A stretch of 64,000 bases of DNA, from the NCBI RefSeq assembly GCF_009827635.1, contig NZ_WTYW01000001.1, positions 1,506,001-1,570,000 of the forward strand, read 5' to 3'. The translations under genes were made by a program, and so were the position numbers. Below the pieces are notes generated by a model. That model was not told the origin of the DNA and ran no database searches. It saw nothing but the letters and a program-made list of their open reading frames with translations. Source of the DNA: Parapontixanthobacter aurantiacus (GTDB lineage Bacteria; Pseudomonadota; Alphaproteobacteria; Sphingomonadales; Sphingomonadaceae). This document shows, one piece after another, positions 9,601-17,121 of the stretch (positions within the stretch are counted from its first letter, which is position 1; each line of letters begins with the position of its first letter).

Positions 9601-11385
9601 CTAGTGGTTGTGCCGCGGTAGCTTGCGCGCAGTGCCGCGATACTTGATAGCGAAGTCCATCACTCCCCCCTCGGCGAGTTGGCCAGTTTTCTCCCTGAAG
9701 AGTTCTTCCCATGGCGTATTGCTCTCAGGAACGGCAGGCGTAGGCTCTTCGGCAAGACGACGGGCAATCTCGTCTTCATCAACCAAAGCGTTGCAGGTTC
9801 GATTGTTGAGATCGACGCGGATCATATCCCCGGTGCGAAGCCAAGCGAGGCCGCCGCCGACCGCGCTTTCAGGAGAAACGTTGAGGATCGAAGGACTGTC
9901 GCTCGTGCCCGACTGTCGCCCGTCTCCGAGCGTGGGCAGCCAGGACTTGCCTTCGCGGATCATACGTTCGGGCGGCTGCATATTGACCACTTCCGCACTG
10001 CCCGGCCAGCCTATCACCCCGGATCCCCGAATTACGAGAATGCATTCTTCGTCAATTTCGAGCGATGGTTCGTCGATCCTGTGGTGATAATCGTCGGAGC
10101 CGTCGAAGACCACGGCACGTACTTCAAACTTGCCCTCATGACCGGGACGAGAAAGGTAGCGTTCCCGAAAATCCTCTGAAATCACGGAAGTCTTGAGGAT
10201 GCCAAAATCGAACAGATTACCAGAAAGGACCATGAACCCGGCTCGATCCATTAGCGGATCGGCAAAGGGCCGGATCATCTCGCGATCCTTACTTTCGTGA
10301 CCCGAGAGGTTTTCGGCCATCGTCTTGCCGGTGCAGGTTGCAACGTCGCCGTAAAGGACTCCAGCTTCGAGCAATTCCCACATGGCCGCAGGCACGCCGC
10401 CCGCACGGTGGAATCGTTCGCCGAGATAGGCTCCAGCTGGCTGCATATTCACTAGCAGCGGTAGGTCGTAGCCATGTTCCTGCCAGATTTCCGGCTCAAG
10501 CTCGACGCCAGCGTGGCGCGCCATGGCAACGATATGGGGTTGCGCATTGGATGACCCGCCGATCACGCTCGTCACGGCAATGGCATTCTTGAAAGCGTCG
10601 ATCGTAAGTATATCGGACGGTTTGAGGTCTTCCCGCACCATTTCCACGATGCGCTGACCCGTGCGATAGGCCATCTGCCCGCGTTCTCGATACGGTGCAG
10701 GGATGGCCGCGCAACCAGTTAGCGACAGGCCTAAAGCTTCAGCAACGGCATTCATCGTGCTGGCCGTGCCCATCGAATTACAATGGCCGGCACTCGGCGC
10801 GCTGGATGTTGCGCGATCGAGAAATTGGTCTTCATTGATCTCGCCTGCTGCCAGCTTGCGGCGGCTACGCCAGATGACCGTTCCCGAACCTACCAGTTCG
10901 CCTTCGTGCCAACCGTCCAGCATCGGACCACCTGACAAGACGATTGCAGGAATGTCGACCGTGCTCGCCGCCATGATCTGACTGGGCGTGGTCTTGTCGC
11001 ACCCGGTCGTCAGGACCACGCCATCGATCGGGTAGCCATTCAACAGTTCGACAAGGCCGAGATAGAGCAGGTTTCGATCAAGCGCTGCAGTAGGTCGGCG
11101 ACAATTCTCGAAGATCGGATGAACCGGAAATTCAATGGGAATGCCGCCCCCATCGCGAATTCCGTCACGTGTCCGTTTGGCGAGATCGATATGAATCCTG
11201 TTGCAAGGCGACAAGTCGCTACCCGACTGCGCGATACCGATAATCGGTTTGCCGCTACGCAGTTCTTCAGGTGTGACGCCGTAATTCATGAAACGCTCGA
11301 GATAGAGCGCCGTCATGTCCATCCGTTCGCGATTGTCGAACCAGTCGCGCGACCGCAACCTTCGTTTTTCTTCGGCTCTATTCAC
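9601..11385 (-). CDS. xylD: D-xylonate dehydratase (XylD), IlvD/EDD family
   Basis: A 594-residue Fe-S dehydratase. Three cysteines fit the [2Fe-2S] site: C61 ('SPCNR'), C129 ('TTGCDKTTPS') and C202 ('GHCNSMGTAST'). K131 follows the second Cys, as for the Mg-binding Lys of the family, and 'GTSDSPS' holds the catalytic Ser region. Length and order match sugar-acid dehydratases rather than IlvD. Within this complete Weimberg set it should turn D-xylonate into 2-keto-3-deoxyxylonate. The start codon is GTG and overlaps the xylR stop by four bases (GTGA), so translation is probably coupled. No strong separate ribosome site is visible. Confidence 0.9.
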   Translation of the reverse strand: MNRAEEKRRLRSRDWFDNRERMDMTALYLERFMNYGVTPEELRSGKPIIGIAQSGSDLSPCNRIHIDLAKRTRDGIRDGGGIPIEFPVHPIFENCRRPTAALDRNLLYLGLVELLNGYPIDGVVLTTGCDKTTPSQIMAASTVDIPAIVLSGGPMLDGWHEGELVGSGTVIWRSRRKLAAGEINEDQFLDRATSSAPSAGHCNSMGTASTMNAVAEALGLSLTGCAAIPAPYRERGQMAYRTGQRIVEMVREDLKPSDILTIDAFKNAIAVTSVIGGSSNAQPHIVAMARHAGVELEPEIWQEHGYDLPLLVNMQPAGAYLGERFHRAGGVPAAMWELLEAGVLYGDVATCTGKTMAENLSGHESKDREMIRPFADPLMDRAGFMVLSGNLFDFGILKTSVISEDFRERYLSRPGHEGKFEVRAVVFDGSDDYHHRIDEPSLEIDEECILVIRGSGVIGWPGSAEVVNMQPPERMIREGKSWLPTLGDGRQSGTSDSPSILNVSPESAVGGGLAWLRTGDMIRVDLNNRTCNALVDEDEIARRLAEEPTPAVPESNTPWEELFREKTGQLAEGGVMDFAIKYRGTARKLPRHNH

Positions 11386-12497
11386 TTTTCACTTTCGGCC
11401 TTGTTGAAGGAGGAAGCGAGGCTGGGCCCGGCGTCCGAGTTTCGCCGAATAAGTTTGTACGGTAAGGTCAATTGCTCGCCTTTCACGTCCCTGCCGCCTC
11501 GGTATTTCTTGTGTGCCTTCGCGATCATCGAAACAGCCTGCGTCGTCATTTCACGGATCGGCTGGCGAATTGTAGTCAGCTCCGGCCAGATCGAGCTTGC
11601 CAGTTCCGTATCGTCGAAGCCGCAGACGGTTATATCGTTCGGAACGTCTAGGTGACGACGATGAGCCATCGCCACTGTTGCCGCAGCCATATCGTCATTC
11701 GAAGCGAAAATCGCTGTGGGAGGTTTCGCCTTGCGAAGGAGCTTTTCAGCAGCGACCATGCCGGATCGGTACGTAAACTGACCTTGGACGACCAGGCTAT
11801 CATCGAGCGTGAGTCCGGCTTTCTCCATGGCCTCCCGATATCCCCGCAAGCGATACTCACTGGCGGCTTGCTCGGGGTTGCCGATGATGAAGCCAATCCG
11901 TTCGTGCCCGAGCCCGATTATGTGGCTCGTCATGTCGAAAGCAGCTTGAAACTCGTCGATCAAGACAGCCCCATGCGATCCGGATGCCTTACCCGGACCG
12001 ACTGCCACCGCGATCGCACCCGCCGTCGAAATTTCATCTAGGACTGTCTGGTCGTCGCATAACGGCGGAGGAAGGATGAACCCAGCAATTCCCCCTTCGA
12101 TCAAGCGTCGGATCAACTCACCGTAATTCGGCTGCGTTTCCGTACTCTGGACGACGAGATAGATATCGCGCCGACTGGCCTCTTCGAGCGCTCCCATCAG
12201 GAACTCGCTGAGATAAGAAGCAGAAGGATTGTCGAACAGAAGCGCGATGCGCAGTTGCGATCCACCCGCAAGCGATCGCGCGGCGCGGTTAGGCACGTAG
12301 TGAAGTTTCTCGATCGCTGCGAGCACCTGTTCCCGCGTATTTTCGCGGACATTCTGCTCGCCATTTATGACGCGGCTCACCGTCATCGGCGAACACTGTG
12401 CGGCACGGGCTACATCAGCGATTGTCGGTGCATTGTTTCCGTTGCGGCGCGTGCTACGCTTTCGGCTCAGTTTGGCCGTCCCACCTAGTTCAATCAT
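11382..12497 (-). CDS. xylR: LacI-family transcriptional regulator (XylR-like repressor)
   Basis: A 371-residue LacI/GalR regulator. The helix-turn-helix spans about residues 25-44 ('TIADVARAAQCSPMTVSRV'), the hinge helix 'NRAARSLAGG' spans 70-79, and a periplasmic-binding-like sensor domain follows. In Caulobacter a LacI-type XylR represses the xylose operon; by position this is its counterpart. The likely effector is xylose or an early intermediate. It lies 42 bases downstream of the GH67 gene and overlaps xylD, so it is probably transcribed in a GH67-xylR-xylD unit under operator site 2, which would make it autoregulated. No good Shine-Dalgarno precedes the ATG. The symbol is assigned by context. 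Confidence 0.88.
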   Translation of the reverse strand: MIELGGTAKLSRKRSTRRNGNNAPTIADVARAAQCSPMTVSRVINGEQNVRENTREQVLAAIEKLHYVPNRAARSLAGGSQLRIALLFDNPSASYLSEFLMGALEEASRRDIYLVVQSTETQPNYGELIRRLIEGGIAGFILPPPLCDDQTVLDEISTAGAIAVAVGPGKASGSHGAVLIDEFQAAFDMTSHIIGLGHERIGFIIGNPEQAASEYRLRGYREAMEKAGLTLDDSLVVQGQFTYRSGMVAAEKLLRKAKPPTAIFASNDDMAAATVAMAHRRHLDVPNDITVCGFDDTELASSIWPELTTIRQPIREMTTQAVSMIAKAHKKYRGGRDVKGEQLTLPYKLIRRNSDAGPSLASSFNKAESEK

Positions 12498-12539
12498 TGC
12501 AAGGCCATAGAACTATGTTCGAGACGTGGGCAAGTACGA

Positions 12540-14657
12540 TCATTGTCCCGGAGCTTCCGGAAAACTGCGGCTTTGGTAGGCCTCGATCGTCTCCGCAGGT
12601 TGTCGAGCTCCGTTTGGCACAGGTAGCCCGTTGATCGATTGCCAATAGGCAATCGAGGCATCGCGCCACCAGCGCGCTTCCTTGCACTGAATTTCCAAGC
12701 TTTCGGAAACCGCACGAAAGCGCTGCGGATCGATTGCGTCCGACAGTTCAGCCCATTGCCTCGCCATCGCGTCGACCTCTTCGACGCCGCGATCGTATTC
12801 GGCGACGAGAGCCTCCCATAAGGTTTCCCCTGACGAAAGCTTCGCGTCCCAGGCAACATGATGAAACCAGAGCAAAAAACGAGGATCGATAGTCGCAGGA
12901 TCGTCCCAGCGTTCCGCGATCTCGTCGGGGTATTGAGACAGCGCATCCGAGCCATGTACGGTCCGATCGAAGCCGATACCCTCGGCATCTGCGCGGTGAT
13001 AATAACACGGGTTCCATTCGGGCCGCGCAAGGTCGCAGACCCAAGGCGCTGGTCCGTAATGATGCCCCGTATCCATAAGATGTGCGAGACCGAGCGGAGT
13101 CATGTAGCTCACCACAGCCTCCCGGCTGCGCATCATCATCGCGACGATCGCGTCGTTTGCTTGCGGATCGCGCGTGAAAGTTTGTGAAGCCCATTCGCGT
13201 GCAATATGCTCGCTGCTAAGGTCTGGATCCCAAGCTAGGCGCCCGAAGGCGTACCAGTTGGCCTGATCGAAATGAGAACCGGTCCAGTTGCGATCCGATC
13301 CCGTATTGGCAACGCCTGCCATTCCAACGGGACTTACGACCTCTGCGACCGTCCCTGCCCTTCCCGTCTGCTCGTCGAGCACCTCTTCCCACATAGGTGC
13401 AAGGAAGGCCAAATGACTGGCGAAACCGAGATATTCTTTCGTGATCTGCGCTTCGAGCATCAAATTGGTATTTGGCATGGCGCCGAACATTGGATGGTAA
13501 GGCTCGCGCGGCTGAAAATCAATGGGACCGTTTTTGACCTGAATGATGACATTGTCCGCAAACTGGCCATCGAGCGGGACAAATTCGGCATAAGCCTGCT
13601 TTGCGCGGTCGGTTTCGTCCTCTTCCGAATAGACAAAAGCCCGCCAGATTACCGTGCCACGATTCCCGACGGCCTCGGCAAGCATGTTCGCGCCGTCAGC
13701 GTGCGTACGGCCGAAATCCTGCGGTCCGGGCTGGCCTTCGCTGTTCGCCTTCACGAGGAAACCGCCGAAGTCGGGAACCGCACGATAGAACTCGTCCGCC
13801 TTCGCCTTCCACCAGGCGCGCACCGCGGGATCGAGCGGGTCCGAGGTGTTCAGCCCACCAATATCCTGCGGCGCACTGAAACGCGCAGAAACGTACAGAC
13901 GGATGCCGAAAGGGCGCCAAGCGTCGGCGAGACGCTTATACTTGGCGATGTAACGCTGCTCCAGCATGAAGGCGCGCGCATTCACATTGTTCACGACGAC
14001 ACCATTGATACCGATCGAGGCATTGGCGCGCGCATAGTCGATCATCCGCTGATCGAGTCGCTCGGGCAAATGCCACCAATCGAAGATCGATCGCCCGGCA
14101 TAGCCGCGCTCCACATGACCGTCGGGGTTGTCCCAGTGGTTGAGCATGCGCAACGGCATGGCGGGTGCGCTCGAATAGGCGATCGAATCGAGCGGCTCGC
14201 CTTCGGATAGCGAGCGTAGCAAGGCGAACGCACCATAGAGACAGCCGATCGGTTCGGAGGCCAGTATCGAAACCTTCGAAGACGAGGAGTTGAGCGAAAA
14301 AGCGCCGCCCCCTGCGATTTGCGGATGGTCGCACTGAAGCGAAATCAATGTGACATCGGAAAGACTACTGGTCGGCACGCTTGCCCGGCGGTCGACGTCG
14401 AGACCGGAGAGTGATTCCAGCCCCCGTTCCAGTTCCGCCATCGCGACCGCAATCGTCGGATTATCCTGCTGGGAATTGGTAGCCAGAACAATGGGATGGC
14501 GAGACAGTTCGGCTTTTGCCTCCCCCTCCGGCGGCGCATAGCGAAGCCACAAACCATAGCCGTCCTCGGCCTTCGCCGGTGCCGCGAGCGCGATGCATCC
14601 GAGCACTGATGCGAACAGTGCTGCAAGCCAGTTGACAAGCCTCTTTCCCCTCATCAT
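12540..14657 (-). CDS. aguA: GH67 alpha-glucuronidase, exported
   Basis: A 705-residue GH67 enzyme that removes (4-O-methyl)glucuronic acid from xylooligosaccharides. From the first ATG the acid is E307 ('VKANSEGQPG') and the base pair is D380 ('KNGPIDFQ') and E408 ('QITKEYLG'). The spacings of 73 and 28 equal those recalled for the Cellvibrio enzyme. 'WDNPDGHVERGYAGRS' is also typical. Starting at the ATGATG at 14654-14657 gives a good signal peptide (cut near AKA-ED), whereas an upstream start at 14729 would run into the divergent GH3 leader. Oddly, the first ATG touches operator site 2 and no ribosome site precedes it, so the mRNA may be leaderless. Two in-frame ATGs are possible. Confidence 0.9.
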   Translation of the reverse strand: MMRGKRLVNWLAALFASVLGCIALAAPAKAEDGYGLWLRYAPPEGEAKAELSRHPIVLATNSQQDNPTIAVAMAELERGLESLSGLDVDRRASVPTSSLSDVTLISLQCDHPQIAGGGAFSLNSSSSKVSILASEPIGCLYGAFALLRSLSEGEPLDSIAYSSAPAMPLRMLNHWDNPDGHVERGYAGRSIFDWWHLPERLDQRMIDYARANASIGINGVVVNNVNARAFMLEQRYIAKYKRLADAWRPFGIRLYVSARFSAPQDIGGLNTSDPLDPAVRAWWKAKADEFYRAVPDFGGFLVKANSEGQPGPQDFGRTHADGANMLAEAVGNRGTVIWRAFVYSEEDETDRAKQAYAEFVPLDGQFADNVIIQVKNGPIDFQPREPYHPMFGAMPNTNLMLEAQITKEYLGFASHLAFLAPMWEEVLDEQTGRAGTVAEVVSPVGMAGVANTGSDRNWTGSHFDQANWYAFGRLAWDPDLSSEHIAREWASQTFTRDPQANDAIVAMMMRSREAVVSYMTPLGLAHLMDTGHHYGPAPWVCDLARPEWNPCYYHRADAEGIGFDRTVHGSDALSQYPDEIAERWDDPATIDPRFLLWFHHVAWDAKLSSGETLWEALVAEYDRGVEEVDAMARQWAELSDAIDPQRFRAVSESLEIQCKEARWWRDASIAYWQSINGLPVPNGARQPAETIEAYQSRSFPEAPGQ

Positions 14658-14670
14658 GGTAGCGCTACCA
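14657..14670. promoter_or_regulatory. LacI-family (XylR-type) operator, site 2 (perfect palindrome)
   Basis: TGGTAGCGCTACCA is a perfect 14-base palindrome. It lies 45 bases before the GH3 start at 14716 and directly abuts the GH67 start on the other strand. It is the best copy of the motif shared by all four divergent regions of the island. Repression of both transcripts by the LacI-family protein at 11382-12497 is inferred. Confidence 0.85.
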
Positions 14671-14715
14671 CAAAGGCGCGGTCGGTCAAGTCCCGCGCAC
14701 GGGAGATGGACTAAA

Positions 14716-17121
14716 ATGCGAAAATTCAAGCGTACGACGCTTACTCTGGGTTTGTGTCTTGCAGCGATGGCGCCTTTGGCTGTGCCGGCAGCGTCTGCAC
14801 AAGAAGTAGCGGTCGAGCGGGCAATGGCCGACGCCCCTTATTGGGATGCGTCGCTGCCGGTCGAACAGCGGGTCGATGACCTCATTTCGCGGATGACTCT
14901 GGACGAGAAAGTCGCACAGATCATCACCGTCTGGAACAGCAAGAACGAGATACAGGGCGAAGACGACGTCTTCGATCCGGCGAAGGCATCGGTCCGTTAT
15001 CCTAACGGTATCGGCCAGATCGCTCGCCCGTCGGATCGTCTCGGTCCGTCCAGCCCGCGCGAAGTCCCGCGTCGCAGCATCGAAGACAGCATTCAATACG
15101 TCATCGATGCGCAGCGTTGGGCGATGGAGAACACGCGCCTCGGAATACCCATTCTCTTCCATGAAGAATCGCTTCACGGATTCGCGGCGAAAGACGCAAC
15201 GGCTTTCCCGCAATCGATCGGCCTTGCCAGCACTTGGGATCCCGATCTCGTTCGCGAGATCAACGACCTTATCGCCGGGGAGGTCCGCGCGCGCGGCGTC
15301 CATCTGGTTCTCTCCCCGGTTGTCGACGTCGCGCGCGATCCGCGCTGGGGCCGGATCGAGGAAACCTTTGGCGAAGACCCGTTCCTCGTCGGAGAAATGG
15401 GCGTTGCTTCGGTAGAAGGTCTTACCGGCGTCGGCTCCGACCGAAAATTGCGTGACGGTCAGGTTATGGCGACGCTCAAGCATATGACCGGACATGGTCA
15501 GCCAGAAAGCGGCACGAATGTCGGTCCGGCGCAGATTAGCGAGCGTACCCTGCGCGAGATGTTTTTCCCGCCGTTCGAGCAGGTCGTCACCCGCACTGCC
15601 ATCGACGCGGTGATGGCGAGCTATAACGAGATCGACGGAATTCCCTCGCACTCGAACTCATGGCTATTGAATGACGTGCTGCGGGGCGAATGGGGTTATC
15701 GAGGTGCGGTAGTTTCCGACTACTATGCCATCGAAGACATGGCCCGTCTCCACAAGATCGTGCCAGACTATCAGGCGGCTGGCGAATTGGCGCTGTTATC
15801 CGGTGTCGATGTCGATCTGCCCGAAGGCGATGGCTTTGAAAACCTCGCCGAAAGCGTGAGGGAAGGTCGCGTATCGATGGAAGCGATCGATACGGCAACG
15901 CGCCGGTTCCTGACCATGAAGTTCAATGCCGGACTGTTTGACGATCCCTGGCCTGACCTCGCCGTAGCTAAGACGTCCAACGGACCCGAGGGCGTCGCCC
16001 TCGCACTGCAGGCGGCGGAAAAGTCGCTCGTCCTGCTCAAGAACGATGGCGTATTGCCGCTCAAGCTGCCTGAAAGCGGAGCAACGAAACCCACCATCGC
16101 GGTGATCGGCCCCAACGCCGATGTCGCGCGGCTCGGCGGATATTACGGGGAACCACGCGCAAGCGTTACCCCGCTCGAAGGTATCCGGGAAATCGCAGGC
16201 AATCGTGCCAACATCGTTCACTCGCTCGGTGTGGAAATCACCAAGGGCGACGACGATTGGTGGGAAGATGAAGTCGAACTGGCCGATCCGGCTGAAAACC
16301 GTCGCATTATTGCCGAAGCCGTCGAAGTAGCGCGCGGAGCTGACACCATCCTGCTATTCATCGGTGATACCGAGAAAACCAGCCGCGAAGGCTGGGCCGA
16401 CGAACATCTGGGTGACCGCACCAGCCTCGATCTGGTCGGCGAACAGGACGAGCTGTTCGAAGCGCTCAGGGAACTCGGCAAGCCGATCGTCGCGGTCCTC
16501 GTGAATGGCCGTCCTCCGAGCTATCCTACCGTAGCCGAAGAAGCCGACGCAATTCTCGAAACATGGTATGCCGGAGAGCAGCAGGGTACCGCTATCGCGA
16601 AGGCTTTGTTCGGACAGGTCAATCCGGGCGGGAAGATGCCGGTTACCACGGCGCGCAACGTCGGCCAGGTGCCAAACTTCTACAATTACAAACCGAGCGC
16701 GCGACGTGGTTATCTCTTCGACGAGGTTACGCCGCTCTATCCGTTCGGGTATGGATTGTCTTACACGACCTTTGAGTTCGGCACGCCGGTCGTTTCCGCA
16801 TCGACAATCTCTGCAGGCTCGCCGGTGACCGTGCGCGTCCCGGTGACAAATACGGGCGATATGGCGGGCGATGAAGTGGTACAGGTCTACCTGCGGGACG
16901 AAATCAGTTCGGTCACGCGGCCGGTGAAGGAACTTGCCGGGTTTCAGCGCGTCACTCTCCACCCCGGAGAAACCCGGCAGGTCGACGTTACGATCGAACC
17001 GCGTAGCTTCATGATGTGGAACCGCGATATGGAGCGGGTCGTCGAACCGGGTGACTTCACCTTGATGGTTGGCCCCAATTCGCAGGAGTTGCAGGAAGTG
17101 ACCGTTACGGTGCAGCCATGA
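14716..17121 (+). CDS. GH3 beta-xylosidase/beta-glucosidase, Sec-exported
   Basis: An 801-residue GH3 enzyme. The start at 14716 has GGGAGA 9 bases upstream and gives a signal peptide (residues 1-28, cut near ASA-QE). The N-terminal barrel runs to about residue 370 with 'LFHEESLHG' (148-156), 'KHMTGHGQPE' (255-264) and the nucleophile D335 in 'AVVSDYYAIE'. The alpha/beta sandwich follows, with 'IGPNADVARLGGYYGE' and 'IGDTEKTSREGWADEH', then a fibronectin-III-like C-terminal domain. Expected activity is release of xylose or glucose from oligosaccharides in the periplasm. It overlaps the next gene by four bases (ATGA) and resembles it throughout, so the pair is a tandem duplication. Confidence 0.92.
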   Translation: MRKFKRTTLTLGLCLAAMAPLAVPAASAQEVAVERAMADAPYWDASLPVEQRVDDLISRMTLDEKVAQIITVWNSKNEIQGEDDVFDPAKASVRYPNGIGQIARPSDRLGPSSPREVPRRSIEDSIQYVIDAQRWAMENTRLGIPILFHEESLHGFAAKDATAFPQSIGLASTWDPDLVREINDLIAGEVRARGVHLVLSPVVDVARDPRWGRIEETFGEDPFLVGEMGVASVEGLTGVGSDRKLRDGQVMATLKHMTGHGQPESGTNVGPAQISERTLREMFFPPFEQVVTRTAIDAVMASYNEIDGIPSHSNSWLLNDVLRGEWGYRGAVVSDYYAIEDMARLHKIVPDYQAAGELALLSGVDVDLPEGDGFENLAESVREGRVSMEAIDTATRRFLTMKFNAGLFDDPWPDLAVAKTSNGPEGVALALQAAEKSLVLLKNDGVLPLKLPESGATKPTIAVIGPNADVARLGGYYGEPRASVTPLEGIREIAGNRANIVHSLGVEITKGDDDWWEDEVELADPAENRRIIAEAVEVARGADTILLFIGDTEKTSREGWADEHLGDRTSLDLVGEQDELFEALRELGKPIVAVLVNGRPPSYPTVAEEADAILETWYAGEQQGTAIAKALFGQVNPGGKMPVTTARNVGQVPNFYNYKPSARRGYLFDEVTPLYPFGYGLSYTTFEFGTPVVSASTISAGSPVTVRVPVTNTGDMAGDEVVQVYLRDEISSVTRPVKELAGFQRVTLHPGETRQVDVTIEPRSFMMWNRDMERVVEPGDFTLMVGPNSQELQEVTVTVQP

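Noticed and set aside
13272-14210. A 312-codon plus-strand frame opposite the GH67 gene
   Set aside because: The GH67 catalytic residues and spacings are clear on the minus strand; the antisense frame shows no domain.
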